From Poronia punctata (Eukaryota > Ascomycota > Sordariomycetes > Xylariales > Xylariaceae): DNA of 64,000 bases. Made by a program: the position numbers and the translations under genes. The notes under the pieces were generated by a model. The model ran no database searches and was not told where the DNA came from. It saw nothing but the letters and a program-made list of their open reading frames with translations. Below are positions 34,001-45,215 of the stretch, piece by piece. Each line of letters begins with the position of its first letter. Within the stretch, counting starts at the first letter, position 1. The stretch is taken from contig MU401470.1 of NCBI GenBank assembly GCA_022579005.1, positions 62,001-126,000 of the forward strand. The letters are read 5' to 3'.

Positions 34001-34460
34001 TTCTAGCCCCCATGCTTGGGAATAATAGAGATGGGATGTAGAGGGTCTTTGACCTGCCGTTAATTAACAAGATGCTATGTAACCCTAGGAGTGAATATAT
34101 GTAGATATGAAACAGCGACATGCGATGACACGTGGATACACTGGCTGGCTAAGGTTATCATATCATTTTTTTCTTTAGCCCCAACATTGTTTTTGTCTTG
34201 TCCAGTGACGATGTCAACTTGTTGTTGTTGTTATTGTTATTGTTGACAACCCATCTTTAATAGAATCACACACACAGAGAAAAAGCGGGAGATAAATCAG
34301 GGGGGGGGGGGGATTTGTCTACATAAGAGACAGCTCGCGCCTCTCTTCCCCTAGGTTAGGTTAGAACATAGCAGTTCAGAAACCTTAAAAAGACTCTCCT
34401 ACAGTATTCAGCTGAAAGCACAAGATTAAGCACTATTATACAAGACCACCCCTAAAACAC

Positions 34461-34501
34461 ACCATCTACCCTCTATACCATCTACCCTCTATACCATCTA
34501 C
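34461..34501 (+). repeat. 16-bp tandem repeat upstream of the glycine-rich ORF
   Basis: The unit ACCATCTACCCTCTAT is repeated about 2.5 times, ending roughly 80 bp before the ATG at 34584. Confidence 0.8.
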
Positions 34502-34583
34502 GAACACCTATCAAGAAACAAAATAAACCCAAAACTACATACTGCCTAAACGGAATTACGGTACCCGGAACATATCAAGAAAT

Positions 34584-34862
34584 ATGTACGCACCGAAAGG
34601 AAATTCTCACAGCGATGGATCGAAGAGGAAGGGCGGTAGAGGACATACAGGTGGAGGCAACAGTGGTGGTGGAGGAGGAGGAGCTGGCGGAAGTGGTGGT
34701 GGCCACTACGGGGGTAGTGGTAGTGGTAGCGGAAGAGGGGGGAGTGGTGGAGGACATGGCGGAAGCAGAGGAGGGTCGAGCGGTGGAAGAAGAAATGGAA
34801 ATGGTGGGGGTGGGAGAGATTCCTGGGAGAGGGATGCTATGGAACGTGAAACAAGGCCTTGA
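34584..34862 (+). CDS. Putative small glycine-rich protein
   Basis: A 92-aa frame from the ATG at 34584 to a TGA. It begins MYAPKGNSHSDGSKRKGGR, continues with about 55 residues dominated by Gly and Ser with scattered His, Arg and Tyr, and ends in a charged tail (RDSWERDAMERETRP). No signal peptide or known domain. The leader is CA-rich, compatible with a transcript. The low-complexity DNA (GGTGGA repeats) makes chance open frames likely on both strands, so this call is tentative. Confidence 0.35.
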   Translation: MYAPKGNSHSDGSKRKGGRGHTGGGNSGGGGGGAGGSGGGHYGGSGSGSGRGGSGGGHGGSRGGSSGGRRNGNGGGGRDSWERDAMERETRP

Positions 34863-35357
34863 ATTATCACCGCCCTCCAAAGGGACAAGTTTACGTCCGG
34901 GTTGATATGGTCATGGGTTGGTTAGATGGTAAACTATTTTGAGGGAGGGTTTTATTGGAAGAGTTCGCAGAGGAAGTTGATTTTTGTTGGTGATGCCGTC
35001 ATGGAGAAGGGTCGATGGGGCTGTCTCAGTGTGATGGTAATTTGATTTTCTATAATCATGCTGTTTTTACATTTTTTTGTGATTCGTAATGTTGCCGTCC
35101 TCATCGCGTGTTTCTGTTCGGTTTGGTGATTGGATCTTCTTATTCACTAGACAGCCCTAGACTGGACAGGAAGTGTATCACGGCATGTCCATCTCACTTG
35201 GGTATTTTACCTAACCTAGTGACACCGTTCCAGATGAGCGCGAGGAGAGGCCAAGCATCTGTTGATTAATAGAATTTCTCAGAAGGGCACGTCCACTTCA
35301 CCCCAGAAACGATCAATAGTATTAGGTAGTTGGTACGTGGCAATACCTAACGTTCCG
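34863..35357. other. Intergenic region
   Basis: About 495 bp between the glycine-rich ORF and the 3' end of the minus-strand membrane gene. Nothing recognised. Confidence 0.5.
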
Positions 35358-36841
35358 TCATTTCGATAATATTTGAACATGTTCCGCTCTTGGGCTCCCT
35401 CCGTAGTGCTGTTGTTCATTACACTCGGGAATGTCGACCAGTTGCAAGAGACTATCGTTCTGATGTACACGGAACGGCATATCTGCATCTGAACCGTCAT
35501 GTTCCGGTTGCTGGCAACCCCGACAGCAACCCCTTGAAGGGTGTCGTCTCTCTGCCACTGTATCGACAGTGAACTTGAAGATTGTCCAAATAGCCTGAAG
35601 CAGGACAAGGTCGGCTATGAGTATCGAGAAGACAAGCACACCGGCGGATTTCGGCCTGGGAACCTGGCAGACATAGTTGGTAGACAAGTAACTTGGCCTC
35701 GCACCTAGACGCGTGTCTAGTGTGGTCGATGCGTTGAAAGACTTTCTTTCGAGGGACGAGTTGCCAAACCCTAATGTCAGACCGAAGCTCCTATCGGGGT
35801 GTGGTGTCTTCTGGTCCGTCTCGTAGGCCTCGACCGCGTTGGTAAAGTTGCTGGTAAGACTCTCCAACAGGTTGGGGTAGGCTAGCATATTGGGATACTT
35901 GGTGATGGAGGTATTGTAGCCCAAATCCGTCATGGTTGGAAACCACATTGCCTTTCCGAGGGTATCGACAATATGCCAGATGTTTGGATAGGGACCGCCA
36001 TAACCAGTCAAGAGCTCCGGGATGGTATGGTTGGCGCAGAATTCGAATTCGGTAAAACAATCCACGTGGAAGGGGTTCTCGCTCGTCACCTCTTCTGCCG
36101 TACCGTTTGGCTCCTGGTTGAGGGGTCTCGTGAGCGTTATTTCGCCGCCATAGTCTACATTCTCCACCGCGAGAGCGCTGTCATACCAGGCCTTGAACAA
36201 TAATTTCCAGTATACGTGCATTATCGATCGTCCCCAATGCAAGCTTGGCAGGGAAACTGAATCCTCTGATAGGAAATTGGTCTCGCCGTCTTGATAGGCT
36301 CCTATCATTTCAAAGTAAGTCCTACCGCTCGAGTTATCAAGGTCCGAGATGGCGGTGTCGATGTCGACAGCACAAGTGGCATATGACCTGAGCCGCACGT
36401 TTACTTTGGCCCGGGCCACGAGTGTAGGCCTTGCGTTATATTTACCCAGGGTCTCAATGTCGACTTGGGTTATATTGCAGTCCAGCAGGTGGTTGTTGTT
36501 GTAGTAGATTAACGAGCCTAGGAAGCTGCGCGATCCGTTGGTTTCCCGCCAGACGCTCGACAACGTGTACGGTAGCGCGCCATTCCGGGTGTAAACGAGG
36601 GCATTCAGGGGAAATGTGACAGAAGCGCATGTCGCCTAGGTATTTTGGACGAAATATTTGGGCCACTTGAAGTTTTGTTCGGATTGCTGGATGATATAGC
36701 GACCAACTCATATCCCGATATTCCGTAGTTGATGAAAGAAACTAGCGCAACCTCTACAAGTCCTCCAACTATCACGACAGGAGTAAACCACTTGTAGGGA
36801 TAGGGCCTGGTGATATTGTACGAGAAGAATGATTTGTGCAT
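35358..36841 (-). CDS. Fungal membrane protein of unknown function with large ectodomain
   Basis: Best model: exons 36841-36704 and 36635-35358, 471 aa. Exon 1 encodes a membrane span (FTPVVIVGGLVEVALVSFI) after SYNITRPYPYKW. Exon 2 gives a Cys- and Asn-glycosylation-rich ectodomain of about 320 residues (ATCASVTFPLNALVYTRNG, VDCFTEFEFCANHTIPELL), a second span (AGVLVFSILIADLVLLQAIWTIF) and a short cytoplasmic tail. The pattern belongs to poorly described ascomycete membrane proteins often seen near DUF6536 genes, as here (divergent, 38510). The required donor is the weak GTCGCT of a 68-bp intron. Read straight through, the same DNA gives NFKWPKYF just before a TAG and needs a one-base shift, so gene decay is an alternative. 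Confidence 0.6.
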
Positions 36842-38509
36842 TTCCAAAGCTGGCAAGGGGGATTGTTTAACACCTCCAAAGACAACCACGACAGCCGACC
36901 TGATAGCTGAGTTTTCGATATTTAGTCTGTGTATTTCTTCTGAATCTTATTCTTCATCGTCTGGCCGCGCCCCTTAGTTAGGATATACCTACGTCCTGGA
37001 CACACATTCTTATTCCATGTTGCGCTGAAGGATTTCAGGGGTACGCAACGGGGGCTGTATGTGTCGGATTTGGGATACCAGACATTTTCACCTCCGTGTC
37101 AGGTCACGTAATGAATTCGGGTCGTGGGGCCCAAAAACCGCCGATCAGCAATCACTCCGCCTTCTTGGATACCATCACGGCCAGACAGACACTCAGGAGC
37201 GATGAATTCGTCTCTCTTGTGACTGATTGGGGTGCCATGGCATACATGTTTTATGTTGTATTGATTTTGGGGCTGTGCTAGATCTGCTCAGTGCGGTACG
37301 AGTAGGATCTGCGCTGCGTCTGCTGTAGTGCAGTGGCAGGCGGTTGCCAACATCTGAGAGATCGTGTAAGTACCCCCCTAGGTACTAGGTACCTCTCTAT
37401 CCGTGCCGCCCGGCGCCCGCATTACTAAAAAAAAAAAATGAACGTTCTAAGTGCAACTATTCCGAGGTTATGTTAACAGGTGTTAGGCAAAGGGCAAAGG
37501 GTACCTACTTAGGGGTCGGAAGGGTAACCGGTCGGACTATATTGCAAGTACAAGCAGCCCCTTGCCACTGCACTAAGGTTACAGCAGACGCAGCACTGAT
37601 CGAACAGAAGATCCAGCACAGCCCTTTATTTGCATCGCCAGTACCATATGGTTAGGCAGAATCCGAGCGACAAGGCTGAAGAAAAGCTGTAATAGTAATG
37701 TTAAATCATGGGACACGGCAAAACGAGCTGGTCATGTAACCCGAAGGGATGGGACTCGGGAGTAGGCATTTATCAACCTAGATATCTTTTGACTGATTGG
37801 ACCACTAAGCCCCCGCCCCCAATCCGAACTGCATACCTTACCTACATAGGTACCTACCGTCTTTCCTAACATAAACCCGAAGAGAGGTCACGTGGGGTGG
37901 TAAGGGGCGGCTGGCTGCCAAGGCACTTGCAGCCACAGTCGCGCCATTATAGTCAGCCCGGACCCACCTAAGATAGACGTTAAAATTCTACTACTACTAC
38001 TACTACATAGGTACCTACCTAGCTATTTTTGATACGTATGTGTACTTGCGATAATAAACCGTAATGGGCATGAACGCATGTATATATAAAGTACATAAGA
38101 TCACCTCCATATGAAGTAGGCTCCTAGAAAGAAGACCCAGCCTGCCTCAATACTACTTGAAGAATCCAAGATCAACAAGTTAAGAATCCAATGAGCTCAG
38201 TTTTACAAGTAATAGCTGCTTTGCATCTGCAGTGTAACTATACCAGTAGTATTCAATTGTAGCGCGTAATCTACGTGTACATAGATTAAGAAAAATGCTC
38301 TCCATCAGGTGATACTTACCTATTATATGAGCTCTGTTTTTCCTATATATTCCCATTCGATGGAAGTTGCGATGGTTATAATTGAACATGTTCTTTCCAT
38401 TTTCCATTAACATCACCTGAGATCTCGCGTAGTAGGTTTCTCTTTCCTATTCTCACCTGGCACTGACGTCAACCCGCGGTCCTTCGTCTCTGTCTTAAGC
38501 TAGTCTATT
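36842..38509. other. Divergent intergenic region between two membrane-protein genes
   Basis: About 1.67 kb likely holding both promoters. Contains an inverted repeat (37313-37594), TAGGTACCTA palindromes (37847-37856, 38009-38018), a CTA trinucleotide run and a TACGAGTA motif (37297-37304). No gene recognised. Confidence 0.5.
37313..37594. repeat. Inverted-repeat element (26/32-nt arms)
   Basis: The arm 37313-37338 is the reverse complement of 37563-37594 except for one 6-nt insertion in the right arm. The 224 bp between hold palindromic TAGGTACCT-type motifs and a poly-A run. It resembles a small terminal-inverted-repeat element, but no clear target-site duplication was seen. Confidence 0.55.
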
Positions 38510-41500
38510 ATGAAGGTTTGGAAAGCGTTAGGGACACGGCCTCCCACATTCAAATGGCGATTATTTAGTCAATCTACTGGCTGGAAACGGGCCGCCATCG
38601 TCAATTGCGTTCTACTCTGCGTTGCCTCCATCATCTTGCTGAGCCTAACCATCACCACCAGCGTGAGAGCGCATGTACGAGAACGTGGGATACAGGCACT
38701 TTGGCTCTTCTTCGAAGGGCAGTGCAACGACAAGAGCATTACATATGTCAACTTTATTCTTCATTTGCTTCTCAATATATTCTCAACGCTTATGGTAAGT
38801 CTGAAAACTGGCAACCTGTATGTTATGGCTTTGAGATCTTGCTGACTTGGTCTGTCTCTCAAGTATGTCAAACACTCTCCCTCGAGTACTGAAAAGAGGC
38901 ATTATTTCCTTTTCGTCGTACTATTTAAGCTGATCCTAACATAACTACCTACTTTGTAGCCTTGCATCTACAAACTTTTTTACACAAATACTAAACGCAC
39001 CAACGAGAGAAGATATCGACGCAGCACACGCTCATGACTCGGCGTTTGAGATCGGCGTGTCTTCGATTCGCAATCTTTTCAAAGTTCCCAAGTTCAAGGG
39101 TTTTTGCTGGCTAGGATTGCTTATTACCTCTATACCCATTCATGTATTCTTTAACTCTACCATCTTCGAGACGGAATGTAAGTGGAAGAAAGAAAACAGG
39201 TCTTCCAAACGGTTTCCATGTTTGGGAGAAGAGGCTGATATAAAGTGGTTAGATAGAGTGCCCGATTACAGATTAACGATTGCCACCGAAAAGTTTGTCA
39301 ATGGAGCACCGTTCTTTCCACCTGGTGCAAGTCTTATGACGGCAGACACCATTGCCAGTAACTACTTGGGCACAGCGGTCGGTTTCCGCCACGGCGCACC
39401 GGCAAGCGTACGCGAGTATAAAGATAAAAATTCGACAGCAATGAGGCACCTCTCTTCCATTAGAAACATGGCTAGAACGTGGGACAAACTTGAAATTTCA
39501 CAGTGCATAAGCGAATACCACACAGAAGCTCGAGAGCAATATTCTGGACTGAGCCGACATCGTGACTTGGTTGTGGTCATAGACAAGCCTGACGGGTGGA
39601 TACGAAGCCAGATGTGGAATCTTTCCGAACCAATACCATACCAGATCTTCGGTCCCGGCGCTAGCTTGGTTCCTTCGAATGCCTCCAATCATTTATTTTT
39701 CGACACAGCTTGCAATTGGTACAACTGCAGTCGTCTTTTTCAACCATTCGAGGACTACCCGGAAGAGTCCAACAGTTTCTTCTCCTTTAGCAAGAGCGTT
39801 GAACCATCAATTTACTACTCTTTGCGAGAAGGGTCAGATAAGCTCAAAGCTCTGTATTGTCTCGCAGATTCGTCGGAATTCACTTGCCATGTTGGCTTGT
39901 CGCCAGCCCTCTTGTTGATCGTCACGCTCTCGGTTGTCATTAAGAGTGGTATAGCGTTGTTGGTAACGTATATTCTACCGCGTCAAGATAAGAACCCACT
40001 AGTCACAATCGGCGATACAATAGCTTCCTTCATAGAGAAGCCCGACCCGAATACTGCCGGATTTGCCTGCTTCGACCTCACACTACGCTATATTATAGCT
40101 GAACCACAGGCATGGCAAAAGAGAACCGGCCTGCGCTGGGCTGTCATCCCTCGTTCTGTTTGGATCAGGAGCTACACCCTTTTCCTGTCAGTGGTCACGA
40201 TATGCATCCTGGCATCCATGTTCGTAGCTCAGTAAGTGTGCTGAAAACATGGCTACTGTATACCTTCTATTATGACAGCCGAGCTGACGTGTTCTTAGGG
40301 GCGGGTTTGGCGGCCCCTTTTTAGCGAGTGCTACCAACGCAATCATCTCTGTAGCGTACTGTGACAAGGGGCTTAGTATAGCGACTTGGAAGTGGGAATA
40401 GCTTCAATTCAATCTAATAATTCTGTATGGGCTGAAAGGGTCCATGAGGAGGAAGTCCCTCTCCAAGCCCCTAAGGGAATACAAATCTATTTATCCTTAT
40501 CCCTAGCCGGAGATCGGCAGTCCTTATTTCCTTCGTGCAAAGGGAGTCCGCACCTCGTATCTGCAAGTGCATACAACATAAAACCAACAGGTTAATCCTA
40601 TCCAACCCCTTTATCTAAGGGGGGCTGTCTCCAACACCTGTAGCCTTCTGATTAGCTAGGTCCTATCACCTGAACGTCCCGTGTAACACGTACACACTCT
40701 TAGACGGTGTGTTGCTTGCCAACAGCCCACAGCTGCTTTTGAGCCTCTCTTATCTGGCCTTTAATGACTTGTTTACCCGTCTCCAAGTAGGTCGAGAATG
40801 GGCAAGGTATAGGGCTAACTACTACCCGCTGCGGGTCACGGATCCCCAGGTGTGTAAATACCACCTAAGATTACCTTAGTTTAAGCTTAAAGGGGAGCAG
40901 CCGACATCTGATGCTAGTTTTTGCAGGGGATGCAGGAATCGACTTACAGACTTCAGCTACCATACAAGTACAGCGTTCCTATTATTGCGGTGAGCGTGCT
41001 TCTTCATTTTCTACTGTCAAATACTACATATGTTATCGTGTCTTCAGGAGGTCAGTCATTCACCCCCGACCGTTCAGGCTGCCACCAAGCCAGCGCTGAC
41101 AACCTCCAGGGTACTTCGTACAGGAATATTGGGAGGTCGGGGACGTTGCTGGTCTGCCACCAGAAACAGCTGTCATCGTTGGCTATTCTCGAAAAGCTCT
41201 TTTAACGCTGACAGTAGTGGCTGTCGTCCTACTTGCGGCCCCGTTATATCTCGGCGATAAACAGCTCCCGCAGGACATGGTCATCGTCGGTTGTAATTCT
41301 CTAACCATCTCGGCAGCTTGCCATGCCTCGACCCTTTCGCAAGCGGCCACGGTCCAGACAGTTCAAGAGCAACACAAGACGACCCCGCAAAGGTATAGTT
41401 TCACAAATATACAACCGGTCGGGAGCGATGAATCCATCTCGATGGATTCAATTTCAATGCTACAGAGTCACGATATTGAGACAATCGCGGTTGGAAATGA

Positions 41501-41669
41501 CGACGTTCTAGCGAGGATTGCTCGCAGCAAAATTCGTTGGGGCGTTGTCCAGATGCCCTCAAGGTGGTCTCAACTTTGTACCGAAGGAGAAGAAGACGTT
41601 GGCCATCTAAGCTTTGGGGTTGAGAAGGACGGTGTGTTGCCTCCGGAGCCTGGCCGACGATATGTGTGA
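38510..41669 (+). CDS. DUF6536-type polytopic membrane protein
   Basis: Six exons give an 828-aa frame: 38510-38817, 38960-40231, 40299-40375, 40704-40849, 40927-41050, 41110-41669. The N-terminal domain shows GWKRAAIVNCVLLCVASIILL, LASTNFFTQILNAPTREDID and SIRNLFKVPKFKGFCWLGLL, the DUF6536 pattern. The C-terminal part has VLLANSPQLLLSLSYLAFN, STYRLQLPYKYSVPII and MVIVGCNSLTISAACH. At least eight membrane spans are likely. Function of the family is unknown. Two borders are unusual: the conventional GTAAGT donor at 38795 would put exon 2 out of frame, so the GTATGT at 38818 is used and adds eight residues; intron 3 is 328 bp. A one-base indel at the first border is an alternative. Confidence 0.7.
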
Positions 41670-42035
41670 GAAGAATATATACTACCAGTGAGTCAGATAG
41701 AACGGCGACGTTAGCCTCACACCGACCGAACGAAGGCGGCCTGGAGACCAAGAAGGTCGACGCCTGCCAGATGGGCACAAGGACCTAGTCACGATACGGA
41801 GACTCAATCCCGACATTTACATCATCTTAGCTAATAGAATTATATTTCAACAGCAACCAACAAAAGATTAACGATTTTCAGTCTTATAATAAGATACCCG
41901 TGTAGCGCCAGGCAAGCTGTCACCAAAATGGCAAGTCTGCTCAGGCACCTACCTAAATATAGCAGTTTTGTATTTAAGTACCTACCTACATCGCAGTTTT
42001 ACTTTGACTTTGAATGTCCATCTAAAACATACCCC
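41670..42035. other. Convergent intergenic region
   Basis: 366 bp between the DUF6536 stop and the small secreted protein stop; read as 3' UTRs. Nothing recognised. Confidence 0.5.
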
Positions 42036-42521
42036 CTATCCACCCGCCACTCCCTGGATCGTCGCCCCGCCGGCCGTACACGTATGTGCACCAAAGGGGA
42101 CCGTATCACAATCCACCTTTAACTCGGAATTTCCGACAAACGTAGTTCTACCGCAACCCCCACATCAGCAAGAGTCCAGCTCCAGTACGCAAACAAATAG
42201 GTATTTCACTCACCCACATCCAAGAACCTCGAAAACAGTCAAATAAACCGTTCCCAGCCCGAGTTGCAGGTCAATAATAGTCGAGTTATCGCTCCGCGTG
42301 CCGGTTATGGTGCACCGGTAGTTTGAGTGCAAAGGACAAGTGACGGAGTCGGTCTGGTTGGACAGGTTGTACGTGAAGCCGAAGCTTGCCGTGCCCGTCT
42401 CTCCGACCTCGTCGCGGGTTGTGATGTTTAGGTTTTGGAATGTCCAGCTGGGGGCCTTGGCGCATGGCTCTGCGGCTAGGGCCAGGGTAAGGGTTATGAA
42501 GGTCGCGAATATAGGGAGCAT
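42036..42521 (-). CDS. Small secreted cysteine-containing protein, two exons
   Basis: Exons 42521-42214 and 42147-42036 (intron 42148-42213, GTGAGT...GTAG) give 139 aa. A signal peptide (MLPIFATFITLTLALAA) precedes a mature protein with six Cys (EPCAKAPSW, VTCPLHSNYRC, VLGCGTTF, VDCDTVPFGAHTC), suggesting three disulfides. It has several N-glycosylation sites and a beta-rich character (SFGFTYNLSNQT). The second exon restores Cys-containing coding sequence that a single-exon reading misses. The architecture is that of effector-like secreted proteins of ascomycetes; no named family is claimed. A role outside the cell, in host or substrate interaction, is inferred only. Confidence 0.72.
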
Positions 42522-43461
42522 TGTTGAGAGTGTTTTGGGACTCTTGGATAATTTACTGTTGTTGTTGTTGTTTTTGGTGATGTGTATAGGAGTTCGCCCG
42601 GGCGGGTTGATACTTAGTTAATATTGAGGGAGCAGATTAGCCGCCATGATGCGTATATTACGACCCCCCCTCTATCTATAGATGGATAATTAGGTAGGTA
42701 GGTGTTTAAATGTAACCCTATATCGGCAGTTTTAGTTTTGGGAGATGGCCTGGCTAGGAGGATGTGTGTATGTATTCGTAGAATCTCACGCGCTTCTTGA
42801 TCATCTTTTCTGCATTTGTGATGCTCTCTGACCTGCAGTCCTTCCGCGCCTGGGTTAGTGGACGAGCTTGAATAATCGTTTCTATCTTCTTTTCCGAAGA
42901 GATGGAGGGTCGTGCATCTTTGCGTAATTTCCCCAATTCACCCAACTCTTCCCGTAGTCTGCTTTTGGCAGCGCAAATTACACTCTTCTTTATCGAGCAA
43001 TGTTTCTGGTGTGATATAAGCTCAGACATGGGGTTGGTCTTCACATGCACCCCAGACATATACATAATTTTCACCTCGCGCTGGCGTTCCATCATGTAGA
43101 TTTGAAATCATAGTCTTGTTGATAAATATTGACAATGACCCAATTTCTATGTAGATTCTGAAGTTCCCAGACTTATGGTGAAGTGGAATCTCGGCTGCAC
43201 CGTCGAACGGTCGGAGAAAGCGCACAGGAATGTTGGAGGTTAAAGGGGGTTTCTTATAGGGTACGTCCTGTGAATTGGGGTTGATTACCCCACACTTTCT
43301 AACCTCGTACTCGTATGTGTACGAATATGGCAAAAGCGCATAGTATTTGCCATGAGCTTCACAAATAAAAGGTTCATCAAAAAAACACCAAATGCATGCA
43401 TGAAATCTATTCGTACAAATAGCGACATCTATCTATCTAATTAATTAATTAATTAATTAAT
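42522..43461. other. Intergenic region
   Basis: About 940 bp, with small overlapping ORFs on both strands near 42.75-43.33 kb that have no recognisable features. Ends with a TTAA microsatellite. Confidence 0.5.
43437..43461. repeat. TTAA microsatellite
   Basis: About six perfect TTAA units directly beyond the stop codon of the aldo-keto reductase gene. Confidence 0.85.
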
Positions 43462-44576
43462 CTACTTATCCAAACCCGGGGCAAACAACGCAGGGTATCG
43501 GAACCCCGCAACCTGATACGTCTCCACCGCCTTCTGAAGCTCCTTCATATCATCACCCGTCAACTCAACAACCCTACTATTCTCCACCACGCGCGAAGCC
43601 TTTCTCGCGCCGGGAATAGGCAAGACACCCAACTGACGCACCCAAGCAATAGCCACTTGAGCGGGTGTTACGCCCTTCTTCTCCGCCAAGGCTTTGACGA
43701 AATCCGCCAATTTGACATTCTGCTCGAAATTCCCCGGCTGGAAACGCGGGAAATGATGCCGGACATCGTCCTTTGGTAGATCCGCGAGAGTCCTCAACTG
43801 GCCCGTCAACCAGCCGCGATCCAAGACGCTGTACCCGACGACGAGGATCCCTAGCTCGTGACATGTATCCACGACATGGAGCGCGTGGCGCGAGAATAGA
43901 CTGATTTCTACCTCGACGGCTGTCACGGGGTAAATGGCGTGGCATTTGCGGATTGTTTGAGCGTTTACCTCGCTGAGGCCGTAGGACCCGATCTTACCCT
44001 CGTGGATAAGGTCTCGGAGCGTCGTGACCATGGTTTCGAGGGGTACTTCTGGGTCGATGCGGGCGCATTCGAATAAGTCGATGGAGTGGGTGCCGTCGAG
44101 GATCCGGAGCGCTTCGTCTACGGATGCGCGGATGTTTTCGGGTGAGCATTTGGGGGTGTGGGTCGTTGCGTCGTAGGCGCCCTTGACGCTTAGGACGACT
44201 TTTGGTGCGTCGGAGGGATAGCGGGTGAAGAAGTCTTTGAGGAGGTGGAGAGAGTTGGCGTGGGATGGGCCGTAGAATAGACCCTGGATGAGTGAGTGTT
44301 GGATCAGTATCTTGTCGTGGATTTGTTGTTATTTGGTTGGTAAGGTAGGTAAGGCACTTACAGCATTCCAAAAGTTGGCGCCGCTGTCGATGGCGGCTTT
44401 TAGTGATTTTATGGCTTCTTCGTGGTCAACGTTGCCGTGCAGGGTGAGGTCTAGAAATAGCGGGTGTTAGTTGAAATGAATGAAATAGGGGCTAAATGAA
44501 TTGTGAGGAGCTCACTCATCATCCCATATCCAATAGGATTTACGGTCTTCCCGGCGATGGTCGTAGGTTGAGACAT
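43462..44576 (-). CDS. Aldo-keto reductase, pyridoxal reductase-like (AKR8 type)
   Basis: Three exons on the minus strand (44576-44516, 44450-44362, 44283-43462) give 323 aa in frame. The start reads MSQPTTIAGKTVNPIGYGMMNLTLHG. Barrel features follow: SGANFWNAGLFYGPSHANSL with the catalytic Tyr, KVVLSVKGAYDA with the catalytic Lys, SIDLFECARIDPEVP with the region of the active-site His replaced by Cys-Ala-Arg, GSYGLSEVNAQTI, and IPGARKASRVVENSRVV for the cofactor 2'-phosphate. These match fission-yeast Plr1-type pyridoxal reductases, which reduce pyridoxal to pyridoxine with NADPH in vitamin B6 metabolism. A related substrate cannot be excluded. No biosynthetic neighbours are seen. Confidence 0.9.
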
Positions 44577-44945
44577 TGTGAAGGAAGGCGTAGGTAAAAA
44601 TTATAATCAATAATAGACTAGGAGTGATGTTCTTGAGTGTCGGAGTTGGAATGAATATGCTAATGTAAAACTCCTGCTATGAGACGGCTTCTTTACGATA
44701 TTTATTCTCTTTCATCTTCATCATCTAGATCTACGTATGAGTTATTGCCAAGCTCCATTTGCACATATTGGGATGACATTCTGGTCATGTTTTAATAATG
44801 GCGGACATAAATCCTAACTCCTCAGTTAAGTATCCACACACAAAAACCGACACTCTTGTAAGTAAGTCCTGGATCAATGTATTTTTGTCAACTAGGTTAA
44901 GTAATATGTCGGCTACGAGTAGATACTCTCCAGGAATGCCAAGGG

Positions 44946-45215
44946 TGCAGGGATCGATTGTTTGCCAAAAACGCCTTAGACTAGGACTACTGGACTTTAA
45001 GAAGAGTTTCGCGATTACGCTTGCCAGGATTAATTATCTCCGAAAAAGCTTGACATTCAAAAACTTACATTTGGACAGGGGGATAGGATGGTTTGTTTGC
45101 CGAAAAGGTTCTAGACTGGAAATATTTTTACTTGGTCAGGCTCGATTGTTTGCCGAAAGGAGAATTAGACTGAAAACTCTATATTTTTTCACAAAAGGCC
45201 GATTTCTTGAGGGTT
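44946..45215 (+). repeat. Degenerate 57-bp tandem repeat, about four units
   Basis: Units share GATTGTTTGCCgAAA...TTAGACTGgaa...TTT with a repeat length near 57 bp, i.e. 19 codons. All units stay open in one plus frame (44798-45217), giving Leu/Arg/Lys-rich 19-residue repeats. It could be a relic of a repeat protein or an ageing minisatellite. Confidence 0.5.

Larger units (their letters stand above)
30952..34583. other. 3.6-kb gene-free region
   Basis: No protein gene or RNA gene could be supported on either strand. The region carries several TAGGTACCTA palindromes (for example 31206-31215 and 32388-32397), a doubled TACGAGTA motif (31322-31335), TTG/TTA trinucleotide runs near 34220-34245, a 12-base G run near 34300-34311, and short tandem units at 34461-34501. 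Confidence 0.55.

Noticed and set aside
34575..34905. Serine/threonine- and valine/glutamate-rich frames overlapping the glycine-rich ORF
   Set aside because: Shadow frames of the GGTGGA-type low-complexity DNA.
40376..40703. Disruption of the DUF6536 gene by an insertion with a premature TAG
   Set aside because: A GTATAG...CTTAG intron joins the flanking exons in frame, giving KGLNGVLLANSPQ, so no disruption is needed.
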